A DNA stretch of 64,000 bases from Cytophagales bacterium (GTDB lineage Bacteria > Pseudomonadota > Gammaproteobacteria > Burkholderiales > Burkholderiaceae_C). The translations under genes and the position numbers were made by a program. Below are positions 17,039 to 25,147 of this stretch, piece by piece. Location of the stretch: NCBI GenBank assembly GCA_030054145.1, contig JASGCK010000001.1:1-64000 (forward strand), in the 5' to 3' direction. The notes beneath the pieces were generated by a model, which saw only the letters and a list, made by a program, of their open reading frames with translations, did no database searches and was not told the origin of the DNA. The stretch's first letter is position 1; every line of letters begins with the position of its first letter.

Positions 17039-18295
17039 CTAAAGCGAGACGGGAGCGGGTGTTTCAGTAGACTGCGCGGCTGCCCGCAGTTTATCTTTTT
17101 TGCTAGGGCGCTTGCCTTTGATGCCGCCATTTGAGAAGTTGACTTCTAGCGGCGCGTCTTGCGGTTCAAAACCCAGGGCGATATCCAGCGGAACATCAAT
17201 GTCCTGCCGTTTTTGGATGAGCTGCCAATGCGCCTGCGTGTTGTGGCTCACAAAGCTGACGGCAAGTCCTTGCTCACCCGCGCGTCCTGTGCGACCAATG
17301 CGGTGCGTGTAGAGCGCGGCAGAGCGCGGTAAATCGAAATTGACGACGACGGGTAATTGCGCAATATCAAGTCCGCGCGCGGCCACATCGGTCGCCACCA
17401 CAACCGTGAGCCGCGCTGCTTTGAAGTCCGCCAGAACCTGCACGCGCTTGCCTTGGCTTTGTTCGCCGTGGAAGGGCTCGGCGTTGATGCGTGCTTTGCG
17501 CAGCTTAGCGGCAACCTTATCTGCGGCGTGTTTGGTTGCCACAAAGACGAGGATGCGCGTCCATTTGTTTTGTTCAATCAGATGCCGAAGTAATTGTGTA
17601 CGCTTTGGCTCGTCCACCAGCACGGCACGCTGCCCAATGTCCGTGAGCTGTTGAATGCTAGGTTGCACATCGATGCGCACAGGCTCATGCAGTAAGGCGC
17701 GGGCCAAGCGTTGCACAGCGCTTGGAAACGTTGCTGAAAAAAACAAGTTTTGTCGTTTGGCTGGAATGAGCGACAAGATGCGTTCAATCTCAGCGGCGAA
17801 GCCCATGTCTAACAAGCGGTCCGCCTCATCAAGCACCAGTGTGTCGATATGCGAGATGTGCAGCGCGTTGCGATCAATTAAATCTAACAAACGCCCTGGC
17901 GTGGCAACGACTACATCCGCACCGCCGCGTAGGCGCATCATTTGCGGATTGATCGATACGCCGCCAAACAGCGTGGTGATTTGCACGGTTTGCGGTAGAT
18001 GTGCCGCTAGCTGCTTGAAGACTTCGCCAACTTGCATAGCAAGCTCGCGCGTGGGCACTAAAACAAGTGCTAGCGTGCGGCGCGGACTCCGTAGCGTTTG
18101 CGTTGCAAGCTGCTGCAAAATCGGGATCGCAAAAGCAGCGGTTTTGCCCGAGCCTGTTTGCGCCGATGCAAGTACATCCTTGCCCGCCAACGCTTGTGGA
18201 ATGGCGCTTTGCTGAATGGGCGTTGGCTGGGTATAGGCTTTGTTTTGTAGCGCTTGCAGCAGCGCAGGATGCAAGTTGTACGAGGCAAACGTCAT
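17039..18295 (-). CDS. rhlE: DEAD-box ATP-dependent RNA helicase, RhlE type
   Basis: The 418-residue protein carries the full motif set: Q-motif (PTPIQQSAIPQAL), Walker A ASAQTGSGKTAAF, PTREL, TPGRLLDL, DEAD in LVLDEADRLLDMGF, SAT in FFSATFP, and RGLDI plus HRIGRTGR in the second domain. A short lysine-rich tail (GKRPSKKDKLR) follows. RhlE-type helicases act in ribosome assembly and RNA decay. Its start overlaps the stop of the RNase D-like gene by 4 bp, so the two form an operon. Confidence 0.94.
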   Translation of the reverse strand: MTFASYNLHPALLQALQNKAYTQPTPIQQSAIPQALAGKDVLASAQTGSGKTAAFAIPILQQLATQTLRSPRRTLALVLVPTRELAMQVGEVFKQLAAHLPQTVQITTLFGGVSINPQMMRLRGGADVVVATPGRLLDLIDRNALHISHIDTLVLDEADRLLDMGFAAEIERILSLIPAKRQNLFFSATFPSAVQRLARALLHEPVRIDVQPSIQQLTDIGQRAVLVDEPKRTQLLRHLIEQNKWTRILVFVATKHAADKVAAKLRKARINAEPFHGEQSQGKRVQVLADFKAARLTVVVATDVAARGLDIAQLPVVVNFDLPRSAALYTHRIGRTGRAGEQGLAVSFVSHNTQAHWQLIQKRQDIDVPLDIALGFEPQDAPLEVNFSNGGIKGKRPSKKDKLRAAAQSTETPAPVSL

Positions 18296-18879
18296 ATCAG
18301 CGTCTCATAAACTTTTAGCGCCGCCCAAGCGTCATTCGCGGCGTAGATGATTTGACCTTCTGAGAGCACTTGGTTCGCCCAATTTGAGGTGGTGGCTTTG
18401 CGCGATTTGACGAAGCGCTGGTTAAACATCACCGCCACAGCGCTTTTAACGCCTAGCTCTTTGACGTAGCCCTTCGCTTTAAAAAGCGTATTGATGTCCA
18501 GCACGTTGAGTGGCTCGATGCCCAGCGTGCGGCGAATTTGCGTGCCGTCTCCCGCTAAACCAAAGCCAACTTTTAAAACGGTTGTTGACATTAAGAGTTG
18601 GCAGACGATGGCTCGGCAAGTGGCATCGCGCAATTGAAAGACATAGGCACTATCGGGCGTTGCAAACTGCACCACGTGTGGTCCTGTGGAGATTTCATTG
18701 GCAATAAAAGTAGGTTTCGACTCGGTATCGAAACCCACAACCGATAAGCCTTGCAGCGACTCATAGGCTTGCAAGGCTTGATTGGCGTGGCTGACAACAG
18801 TAATGTGCGCAAGAGTTAAGCGCGGGAACTCTGGTAACAACGCGATAGCGTCTTTGGATGGGGATGGAATGCGTGGCAT
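18292..18879 (-). CDS. RNase D-like 3'-5' exonuclease domain protein
   Basis: The 195-residue protein is essentially a single DEDD exonuclease domain: VVGFDTESKP (Exo I with D and E), VLKVGFGLAGDGTQIRR (Exo II Asp) and a C-terminal QVLSEGQIIYAANDAWAALKVY (Exo III Tyr/Asp). It lacks the HRDC domains of full-length RNase D. Related stand-alone domains in Burkholderiales are annotated as 3'-5' exonucleases of unknown substrate. Cotranscription with the RNA helicase suggests an RNA role, which is inference. Confidence 0.85.
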   Translation of the reverse strand: MPRIPSPSKDAIALLPEFPRLTLAHITVVSHANQALQAYESLQGLSVVGFDTESKPTFIANEISTGPHVVQFATPDSAYVFQLRDATCRAIVCQLLMSTTVLKVGFGLAGDGTQIRRTLGIEPLNVLDINTLFKAKGYVKELGVKSAVAVMFNQRFVKSRKATTSNWANQVLSEGQIIYAANDAWAALKVYETLI

Positions 18880-18901
18880 GGTTAGAGCTTAAACTAGTTG
18901 C

Positions 18902-21283
18902 ATGACCAGAGCTATCCAAAAGATTGACAAGCGTTTTGCTAATTGGTTGCATTGTTTGCCGCCTGGCGATTTGTCTAAAGCCTTGCTTGATGAGGCTTGG
19001 CAGGCGCTTAGTGTGATGCTGCCTGATGCATCGACCTTGGCGCGGCTGAGAATTGTGCGTCAATTAGCGTTTCGTCGCTTGTACCAATTGGACTGTGAGC
19101 AAGGCGCGGCATTGTCTGTGGTGATGCATGGCATGACGGATTTGGCGGAGTTTTGCATTTGGCACGCGGTGCAGCATTCCTATAGCGAATTGACCAAAGA
19201 ATATGGCGTCCCCATGGCTGCCTCTGGCAAACCAAGCCAGTTATGGACGGTGGGCATGGGCAAGCTAGGAGCTAGAGAACTCAATGTCTCCAGCGATATT
19301 GATTTGATTTTTGTGTACAGCGAAGACGGCGAGACACGTCACCCGACAAGCGCAGCGAATGCGATTGCAAATCACGAATTTTTTGCCAAACAAGTGCGGC
19401 AGATTCAATCGCTTTTAGCGGATGTGACTGAGTACGGTTTTGTTTTTCGCGTTGACTTGGCGCTGCGCCCTTTTGGACGCGAAGGTGCGCTCGCTATTTC
19501 GCTGGCTAGTTTGGCGCAGTATTTTCAGCGTGTGGGGCGCGAGTGGGAGCGCTTTGCGTGGTTGAAGTCGCGGGTTCTTCCAACTGCCGCTCAGCACTCG
19601 CCGCCACTGGCGCTGCGCTCGGTTGTCAGGTCGTTTGTGTTTAGACGATTTTTAGATCACAAGGTGTTTGTTGCGCTTCGCGGGCTGCATCAATTGATTC
19701 GGCAAAACGTGCGAGATGAACGCGACGTAAAGCTGGGGCGAGGCGGCATCCGCGAAATTGAATTTACCGCGCAAGTCTTGCAAATTGTGCGCGGCGGGCG
19801 GCAACCCGAGTTGCTCACGCGCCCAACGCTCTCGGCGCTGGAGCGACTCGTATCAGCGGGTTTGATGAACGAGGCGATGGTCAAGCAACTGAGTGATGCT
19901 TACGATTTTTTGCGTCGCACCGAGCACCGCATTCAATATCTGGACGATCAACAAACCCATATTTTGCCGCGTGCCGCAGAAGATTTAACATGGCTAGCAA
20001 GCCGTATGGGTTTTGCAAACGTAGCTAGTTTTGAGGCGGCGCTGGCGGCGCATCAAGCAGAGGTTGCCCTCATTTTTGAGCAGTGGGTTAACCTGGGTAT
20101 TGCGCCGCCTACGCCGCGCGTCACCATCCAAATGCTGGAAGCAAAAGCAAAATGGATTACGCAGTTTGTACGCAAGCATCCCGATGTTGCCGACGAGCTG
20201 CTGCGCCCCGACGCGCTGGGGAAACGCTTTGATGCTGATGTGTTCAAGCGCTCCGCTCGCACCCAGTACGCTGCGCTTCAAGCCACGGGGCTGTGCGATG
20301 AGGAGTCGATTTTGGACTTGCTACGCCGTGCGCATCACCTTGAAGTTTTTCGAATCTTGGTGCGCGATGTTCAAGGGACACTCTCGGTGCGCGATGTGGC
20401 TGATGAATTGAGTGCGCTAGCAGACAGCGTGCTGGCGCTGGCGCTACCTTGGTGCGCGGCGTACATTCGGTTGCCTCAGCTGCATCGACCATCTTTAGAA
20501 GATAACTTTGCAGTCATTGCCTATGGCAAGCTGGGCGGCAAGGAGCTGGGTTATGGCAGCGATCTTGATGTTGTGTTTTTATACGACGATGCCGACGATT
20601 TAGCGGCGCAGCGCTACACCACGTTGGTTCGTAAACTGATTTCTTGGTTGACGGTCAAAACAGGGGAAGGCGATCTGTATGAGATTGATACTGCGCTTCG
20701 CCCCAATGGCAACTCAGGCCTATTGGTGACCAGTATTTCGGCGTATGAAAAATATCAATTGCAGCGCGGAAGCAATACAGCTTGGACGTGGGAGCTGCAA
20801 GCCATGACGCGAGCACGCTGCGCCTTTGCTGCGGATGCGCTGCGTGCGCGGTTTGATGCCGTGCGTGCCCAAGTGCTCATCACGCCGCGTGACCCCATGC
20901 AACTGCGGCAGGAAATTGTTGCGATGCGCAACAAGCTGCGCGTGGCCTATCCCGCACCTGCAGGGCTATTTGATATCAAGCACAGCCAAGGCGGTATGCT
21001 GGATGCGGAGTTCGCGGTGCAGTGCCTTGTGCTGCTTTATGCCAAAGAGCACGCTGATTTAATTGGCAATGTCGGCAATATTGAGCTACTCAAAATTGCA
21101 CAGGTTCATCATCTGTTACCAGACGACATGGGTATTCAGGCGGCGAACGCCTATCAAGTGCTGCGAGACTATCAACACGCGGCAAGGTTGCAACAAGCCA
21201 AGGCGCAACTGTCAACGGATCAATTGATGCCCGAGCGCGCCGCGATCAGCGCTTTGTGGTACTTTGTCTTTGACAAAACATAG
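18902..21283 (+). CDS. glnE: Bifunctional glutamine synthetase adenylyltransferase/deadenylase
   Basis: The 793-residue protein has two nucleotidyltransferase modules: MGKLGARELNVSSDIDLIF near residue 120 and AYGKLGGKELGYGSDLDVVF near residue 540. LGRGGIREIEF and an HSQGGMLDAEF region are also present. It attaches and removes AMP on glutamine synthetase in response to nitrogen status through PII. It is shorter than the approximately 946 residues of the E. coli protein, mainly at the N-terminus before the first module, but both active sites look intact. It is divergent from the exonuclease/helicase pair, with 22 bp between starts. Confidence 0.94.
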   Translation: MTRAIQKIDKRFANWLHCLPPGDLSKALLDEAWQALSVMLPDASTLARLRIVRQLAFRRLYQLDCEQGAALSVVMHGMTDLAEFCIWHAVQHSYSELTKEYGVPMAASGKPSQLWTVGMGKLGARELNVSSDIDLIFVYSEDGETRHPTSAANAIANHEFFAKQVRQIQSLLADVTEYGFVFRVDLALRPFGREGALAISLASLAQYFQRVGREWERFAWLKSRVLPTAAQHSPPLALRSVVRSFVFRRFLDHKVFVALRGLHQLIRQNVRDERDVKLGRGGIREIEFTAQVLQIVRGGRQPELLTRPTLSALERLVSAGLMNEAMVKQLSDAYDFLRRTEHRIQYLDDQQTHILPRAAEDLTWLASRMGFANVASFEAALAAHQAEVALIFEQWVNLGIAPPTPRVTIQMLEAKAKWITQFVRKHPDVADELLRPDALGKRFDADVFKRSARTQYAALQATGLCDEESILDLLRRAHHLEVFRILVRDVQGTLSVRDVADELSALADSVLALALPWCAAYIRLPQLHRPSLEDNFAVIAYGKLGGKELGYGSDLDVVFLYDDADDLAAQRYTTLVRKLISWLTVKTGEGDLYEIDTALRPNGNSGLLVTSISAYEKYQLQRGSNTAWTWELQAMTRARCAFAADALRARFDAVRAQVLITPRDPMQLRQEIVAMRNKLRVAYPAPAGLFDIKHSQGGMLDAEFAVQCLVLLYAKEHADLIGNVGNIELLKIAQVHHLLPDDMGIQAANAYQVLRDYQHAARLQQAKAQLSTDQLMPERAAISALWYFVFDKT

Positions 21284-21315
21284 ACGAAAACAATGACCAT
21301 AAAAAATGACCATAA

Positions 21316-21347
21316 AAAAGCCCAGCGCTGCTGAGCCTGGGCTTTTT
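21316..21347. terminator. Bidirectional terminator between glnE and RRM gene
   Basis: AAAAGCCCAG (21316-21325) pairs with CTGGGCTTTT (21337-21346), with A- and T-runs on the outside. It ends glnE transcripts and can also serve the convergent RNA-binding protein gene. Confidence 0.85.
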
Positions 21348-21391
21348 AAAACGATGCTCTGTTAAAAGCAGGCTCGCTTCATAAACTTGGT

Positions 21392-21811
21392 TTAGTAGCG
21401 TGAACCGCCGCCACCGCCGCCGTATCCGCCGCCGCCACCATTGCCGCCGCCGTAACCACCGCCACCGCCTTCGCGGCGACCACCGCCACCGCCGCCATAA
21501 CCACCACCGCCGCCATAACCACCACCGCCGCCACCAAAGCCGCCAGTGCGTGGGGGACGTGGCTCCATTGGACGAGCCTCGTTCACAACGAGATTACGAC
21601 CAGCCATTGGCTGGTCATGCAAACCAGCGATTGCTGCTTGTGCTTCGGCATCGCTGCCCATTTCGACAAAACCAAAACCTTTTGAACGACCCGAATCACG
21701 CTCCATCATGACTTTGGCGCTACTGACATTGCCGTAGGCACTGAATGCTTGTTGAAGATCGCCGTCGCGCACGGTGTATGGCAGGTTGCCTACGTACAAT
21801 TTATTACCCAT
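21392..21811 (-). CDS. Glycine-rich single-RRM RNA-binding protein
   Basis: The 139-residue protein has one RRM at residues 1-80, with RNP2 KLYVGNLPYTV and RNP1 KGFGFVEM. A low-complexity tail of Gly-Tyr repeats follows (residues 95-139, GGGGYGG units ending GGSRY). This resembles bacterial and cyanobacterial Rbp proteins and plant glycine-rich RNA-binding proteins, which are often cold-inducible. The family member likely acts as an RNA chaperone; that is inferred. The leader between 21812 and about 21900 is AT-rich and could be a regulated 5' UTR. Confidence 0.92.
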   Translation of the reverse strand: MGNKLYVGNLPYTVRDGDLQQAFSAYGNVSSAKVMMERDSGRSKGFGFVEMGSDAEAQAAIAGLHDQPMAGRNLVVNEARPMEPRPPRTGGFGGGGGGYGGGGGYGGGGGGRREGGGGGYGGGNGGGGGYGGGGGGSRY

Positions 21812-21953
21812 AAACTCAAGTTCCCTTTAAGGGACTCCTATAAAAACAAAAAATAAAAATACCAGCTGTTATTATGCTTCACATTGCACATATAACAGAT
21901 TGACTAGCACGCCTTTTCACTTTAATACGGGTAAATCCTAGTGAATTCGTCAT

Positions 21954-22166
21954 TTATTTGGTCATTTCGTTGCGCCAATCCGACAGCGCGCGACGAATAG
22001 TCTTGAGTTGGCGCTCAAACCGCGGACAGTTATCACACATCCAAAGATGAATTTCTAGCGCGATTCGGTCGCGACCACTGAGTGGTTGGTCTTGTGCGCT
22101 TAGCATCAAGTGTGTAGCTTCTTTGCAGGTGCGATGCAGCGGGATGATTGACTTCATTGATGCCAT
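21954..22166 (-). CDS. Zinc-finger anti-sigma factor (ZAS type)
   Basis: The 70-residue protein from ATG 22166 overlaps the sigma factor stop by one base (TAATG). It has a Cys near residue 14 (RTCKEATHLM) and an HLWMCDNC motif, the H-x3-C-x2-C signature of zinc-binding anti-sigma factors. It has no membrane segment, so it would be a soluble cytoplasmic sensor/inhibitor. Tight coupling to the sigma gene supports the pairing. Confidence 0.8.
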   Translation of the reverse strand: MASMKSIIPLHRTCKEATHLMLSAQDQPLSGRDRIALEIHLWMCDNCPRFERQLKTIRRALSDWRNEMTK

Positions 22167-22738
22167 TATTGATTTCCATACCAGTTTAAATCTAAGCACT
22201 CACGCAGGCGAAGACGAGCGCGGTGCATCTGAACATAGAAATTTGTCGAAGTCAGCTTCAGCTCCTTACAGATATCTTCACAAGAAAGTTCAAGCCACTC
22301 GCGCATCATAAAAAGTCTGCTTAGCTGCGCAGGTAACTTGTCCATGCAAGTCTCTAAGATCACAAAAAACTCTTGTCGATTGAGTTGCGATACGGGATCT
22401 GTCCATTCATTGAGTGGTGTTGCGTAATGCCCGTCAGCTTTGAATAGCAAGCCTTCTAGCGCATCGCTGTCGCTATTGACGTCTTCTGATTCGGGCAAGG
22501 CAACTTCGCGTGCATTGGCACGAAATTTATCGAGTATTTTGAATTTCAAAATACCAATTAACCAAGTTTTAAGTTGCGAGCGCCCATCAAAGGACTCGGG
22601 TTGCTCCAGCGCAACGAGGAGGGTGTCTGAGACGGCATCCTCTGCCCAAGCATCGTTTCTTAACTGCAATTTGGCATATCGCAAAAGATCTGCGCGCAGT
22701 GGAATAAGTTGATCTGAAAGAGAAATAGCTGCGTGCAT
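22166..22738 (-). CDS. ECF-type sigma-70 family RNA polymerase sigma factor
   Basis: The protein has 190 residues from ATG 22738 (an upstream in-frame start at 22807 is less likely). Region 2 is ADLLRYAKLQLRNDAWAEDA, VSDTLLVALEQPESFDGRSQ and LKTWLIGILKFKILDKFR. Region 4 is LPAQLSRLFMMREWLELSCE and DICKELKLTSTNFYVQMHRA. It is divergent from the bufferin-type operon, so it is a strong candidate to control that operon and itself, with the downstream zinc anti-sigma as its inhibitor. In Caulobacter the equivalent operon is under an ECF sigma factor; the parallel here is inference. Confidence 0.9.
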   Translation of the reverse strand: MHAAISLSDQLIPLRADLLRYAKLQLRNDAWAEDAVSDTLLVALEQPESFDGRSQLKTWLIGILKFKILDKFRANAREVALPESEDVNSDSDALEGLLFKADGHYATPLNEWTDPVSQLNRQEFFVILETCMDKLPAQLSRLFMMREWLELSCEDICKELKLTSTNFYVQMHRARLRLRECLDLNWYGNQ

Positions 22739-22805
22739 AAAGGCCAGTGTAGAAATTTTTTTGCAAGTAGATGTAAGAATTTTTAACCAGACTCTACTGA
22801 TACAC

Positions 22806-22844
22806 AATCGCCGCGTTTAATAGCTTGTTTTTGAAGCGGCGATT
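22806..22844. promoter_or_regulatory. Inverted repeat in the divergent sigma/bufferin promoter region
   Basis: AATCGCCGC (22806-22814) and GCGGCGATT (22836-22844) are perfect 9-bp arms separated by 21 bases. They sit between the ECF sigma start and the bufA-like start. The right arm is followed by ATTTTT, so it could be a terminator-like leader structure or a protein binding site. No clear -35/-10 pair was assigned. Confidence 0.5.
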
Positions 22845-22889
22845 ATTTTTGAAATCTTGTTTTTTTACTTAATCTTTAGGAGTTTTACC

Positions 22890-23168
22890 ATGAATCAACG
22901 TACTTTTGTTGCTGCATCCGCAACTGCATTGCTTGCGACCATGCTTTTAGCCACGACCGCACAAGCGCAAGCGCCTGCAAAAGAGAAATGTTATGGCATT
23001 GCTGCCGCAGGTCAAAATGACTGTGCTAATTTGTCGGGTTCGCATTCTTGCGCAGGTCAATCCAAAGTCAATATGGGTGCTGATGAATGGAAATATGTGG
23101 CAAAGGGTGAATGCAAAAACATGAAGGGCATGACGGCGGAAGAAGCCAAAATGAAGAAGAAGATGTAA
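22890..23168 (+). CDS. Bufferin-type precursor (DUF2282), copper-binding modified peptide
   Basis: The 92-residue protein follows a good ribosome site (TAGGAG, 22877-22882). Residues 1-26 form a signal peptide ending AQA. The mature part has four cysteines (C34 in EKCYGI, C45 in QNDC, C54 in SHSCAGQ, C75 in GEC), then a Lys/Met-rich tail ending MKKKM. The EKCYG...NDC...HSCAGQ...GxC layout is that of DUF2282 precursors. In other bacteria these are matured by a DUF692 (MNIO) enzyme with a DUF2063 partner into exported copper-sequestering peptides called bufferins. The neighbouring genes here match that set exactly. Confidence 0.85.
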   Translation: MNQRTFVAASATALLATMLLATTAQAQAPAKEKCYGIAAAGQNDCANLSGSHSCAGQSKVNMGADEWKYVAKGECKNMKGMTAEEAKMKKKM

Positions 23169-23190
23169 TCTTTTGGGCAATCCACGCAAA

Positions 23191-24081
23191 ATGTTCGGCA
23201 TAGGTTTCAAGCACGCGCACTATGCCGAGCTTTTAGAAAATCCACAGCGCTATTCGGGGAGCGGCTCTGAAGCTGTGGATTTTTTAGAAGTCCATTCTGA
23301 AAATTTTTTTGGCTCAGGCGGCGCTGCTCGGGCAATCTTGAGCAAAGCTCGCCAGCATTGGCCGATTAGCTTGCACGGCGTGGGGCTTGCGCTTGGGTCT
23401 GCGGTCGATCTTGATGCGTGGCATCTTGATCAATTGGCTGATTTAGTCGAACGCACGGATCCAATCTTGGTCTCCGATCATGCTTGTTTTGCCCGTGGTG
23501 TTTTGCCCAAACGGGCTATTAGCGAAGGCGCAGCGCAAATCATTCATGCCTCAGATTTACTGCCCATTCCTTTTTCTAAAGAGTCATTGCTCGTTTTGTG
23601 CAGTCATGTCACACAAGTACAAGAGCGACTCAAGCGACCAATTGCGGTTGAAAATTTATCGGCTTACTTTGTGTGGAACGAAGCTGATTTTGATGAGCCG
23701 CAGTTCCTCGCAGAGCTTGTCAAACGAACAGGTTGCAAACTTTTGGTGGATGTCAACAACATCTACGTCAACGCTTTAAATGCGATCAAAGCAGGTGCAA
23801 TGTTGGATGCTTTGCAAAGCTGTCAATCGTGGCTCGATCAAATTCCACGTGATGCGGTTGCCGAGATTCATCTAGCAGGTCATAACGCGATGAATGACAT
23901 CGTGATTGACGATCATTCTTGTGCCGTGAATGAACCCGTGTGGGCGCTCTACAGTTATGCGCTGCAACGGCTAGGACAAGTAGCAACGCTAGTCGAGTGG
24001 GACACCGATGTGCCGCCGCTGGATATTTTGTTAGAACAAGTTCGCATCGCAAAAACGAATGCGAATGAGGTGATGACATGA
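23191..24081 (+). CDS. DUF692 multinuclear non-haem iron oxidase (MNIO), BufB-like
   Basis: The protein has about 296 residues from ATG 23191; an in-frame TTG at 23173, closer to the precursor stop, is an alternative start. The TIM-barrel family markers are DFLEVHSENFFG, SLHGVGLALGS, VSDHACFARGV, LVDVNNIYVNALN, AEIHLAGH and LVEWDTDVPPLD. These supply the His/Asp/Glu iron ligands. MNIO enzymes modify cysteines of precursor peptides, for example to thiooxazoles in bufferins. It sits between the DUF2282 precursor and the DUF2063 gene, whose ATG overlaps its TGA by 4 bp. Confidence 0.9.
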   Translation: MFGIGFKHAHYAELLENPQRYSGSGSEAVDFLEVHSENFFGSGGAARAILSKARQHWPISLHGVGLALGSAVDLDAWHLDQLADLVERTDPILVSDHACFARGVLPKRAISEGAAQIIHASDLLPIPFSKESLLVLCSHVTQVQERLKRPIAVENLSAYFVWNEADFDEPQFLAELVKRTGCKLLVDVNNIYVNALNAIKAGAMLDALQSCQSWLDQIPRDAVAEIHLAGHNAMNDIVIDDHSCAVNEPVWALYSYALQRLGQVATLVEWDTDVPPLDILLEQVRIAKTNANEVMT

Positions 24082-24674
24082 GCGATGCGCCCCCCAATCA
24101 AGCTTTGTTTGAGCAGCAACAAATGCTCCTAGGCGCGTTATGTGATGCATGGACTAGCGTGCAAGCAAATGCGGCGATTGCCGATCAGCAATCTTGGCCT
24201 GTTGCGCAATATCAGCGTGGTCTGCAAGCCTATCGGTCAAACGCGGCATTGCTTGCGCAGCGTGTGCTTGCGGCGGCGTTTCCAACAGCGCGGCGGCTTA
24301 TGGGCGATGAGTCATTTGATGGTCTTGCCGTGCATTTCTGGCGCACACATCCACCCGAAAAAGGTGATCTGGCGCAGTGGGGCGGTGAACTAGAGACGTT
24401 CCTTCGGGCTATTCCAGAACTCATGCAGCATGAGCCCTATCTGCCCGATGTTGTGGCGTTGGAGTGGGCGCTGCACGCGGGGCAAACGGCAGCAGATTCT
24501 GCTAGTGCTGACCCCGTGCCTTTAGCATTGATTGAGAGTGAATTTCCTATTGTTGAGTTAGTTGGCGGTAAGAATTTAGAGGATATCTCCGACATACAAC
24601 CTGAGCGCGCTTTGGTTTATCGCCAAGGCTTTCAAACTGCCTGCATTTCAATTCCAAAGGACGCACCGATATGA
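24078..24674 (+). CDS. DUF2063 partner protein, BufC-like
   Basis: The 198-residue protein belongs to the putative DNA-binding/partner family DUF2063. It has QYQRGLQAYRSNAALLAQRV, LAAAFPTARRLMGDESFDGL, AVHFWRTHPPEKGDLAQWGG and LPDVVALEWALHAGQTAADS. These proteins bind the precursor and present it to the DUF692 enzyme. The start overlaps the upstream gene (ATGA), and the stop overlaps the DoxX gene in the same way, so all are translationally coupled. Confidence 0.87.
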   Translation: MSDAPPNQALFEQQQMLLGALCDAWTSVQANAAIADQQSWPVAQYQRGLQAYRSNAALLAQRVLAAAFPTARRLMGDESFDGLAVHFWRTHPPEKGDLAQWGGELETFLRAIPELMQHEPYLPDVVALEWALHAGQTAADSASADPVPLALIESEFPIVELVGGKNLEDISDIQPERALVYRQGFQTACISIPKDAPI

Positions 24675-25138
24675 ACTCCATTCAATCCATTTACCAAACC
24701 ACACGTTCGCTGTGGGACAAGCTCGTGATGTTTTTAGAGCTACTTAAAAACCCCGCCCTGTTGCTTGCAAGGCTGTATGTAGCGCAAGTTTTTTTCTTGT
24801 CGGGATTGACAAAAATTAAAGATTGGGACACCACCCTCGCGCTCTTCACGGATGAATATCACGTGCCCTTTTTATCGCCAACACTGGCAGCGTATTTGGG
24901 TACGGGCGGCGAGCTTGTTTTGCCCGTGCTCTTAGTGCTTGGACTCCTTGGTCGCTTTGCCGCGCTGGGTCTTTTTGTGCAAAACATCGTCGCTGTGATT
25001 GCGCTCACAGAGATTGCACCTGCGGCATTGCAAGGACATCAATTTTGGGGGGCACTCCTAGCGGGGCTAGCGATTTGGGGTGTGGGCGCTTGGAGTGTGG
25101 ATGGCTATCTTTGCAGGAATGACAAACGCGCCCCGTAA
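24671..25138 (+). CDS. DoxX-family membrane protein, BufD-like
   Basis: The 155-residue protein has four hydrophobic segments. It has LLARLYVAQVFFLSGLTKIK, GTGGELVLPVLLVLGLLGRF and a final GHQFWGALLAGLAIWGVGAW, which are typical of DoxX. DoxX genes are the usual last member of bufferin operons; the role there is not settled, but membrane redox or export support is possible. The leuS start lies 10 bp after its stop. Confidence 0.88.
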   Translation: MNSIQSIYQTTRSLWDKLVMFLELLKNPALLLARLYVAQVFFLSGLTKIKDWDTTLALFTDEYHVPFLSPTLAAYLGTGGELVLPVLLVLGLLGRFAALGLFVQNIVAVIALTEIAPAALQGHQFWGALLAGLAIWGVGAWSVDGYLCRNDKRAP

Positions 25139-25147
25139 AATTGGGCT

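Noticed and set aside
21400-21540. Triplet-rich run that looks like a tandem repeat array
   Set aside because: It is explained by Gly codons of the RRM protein tail; units are irregular and coding.
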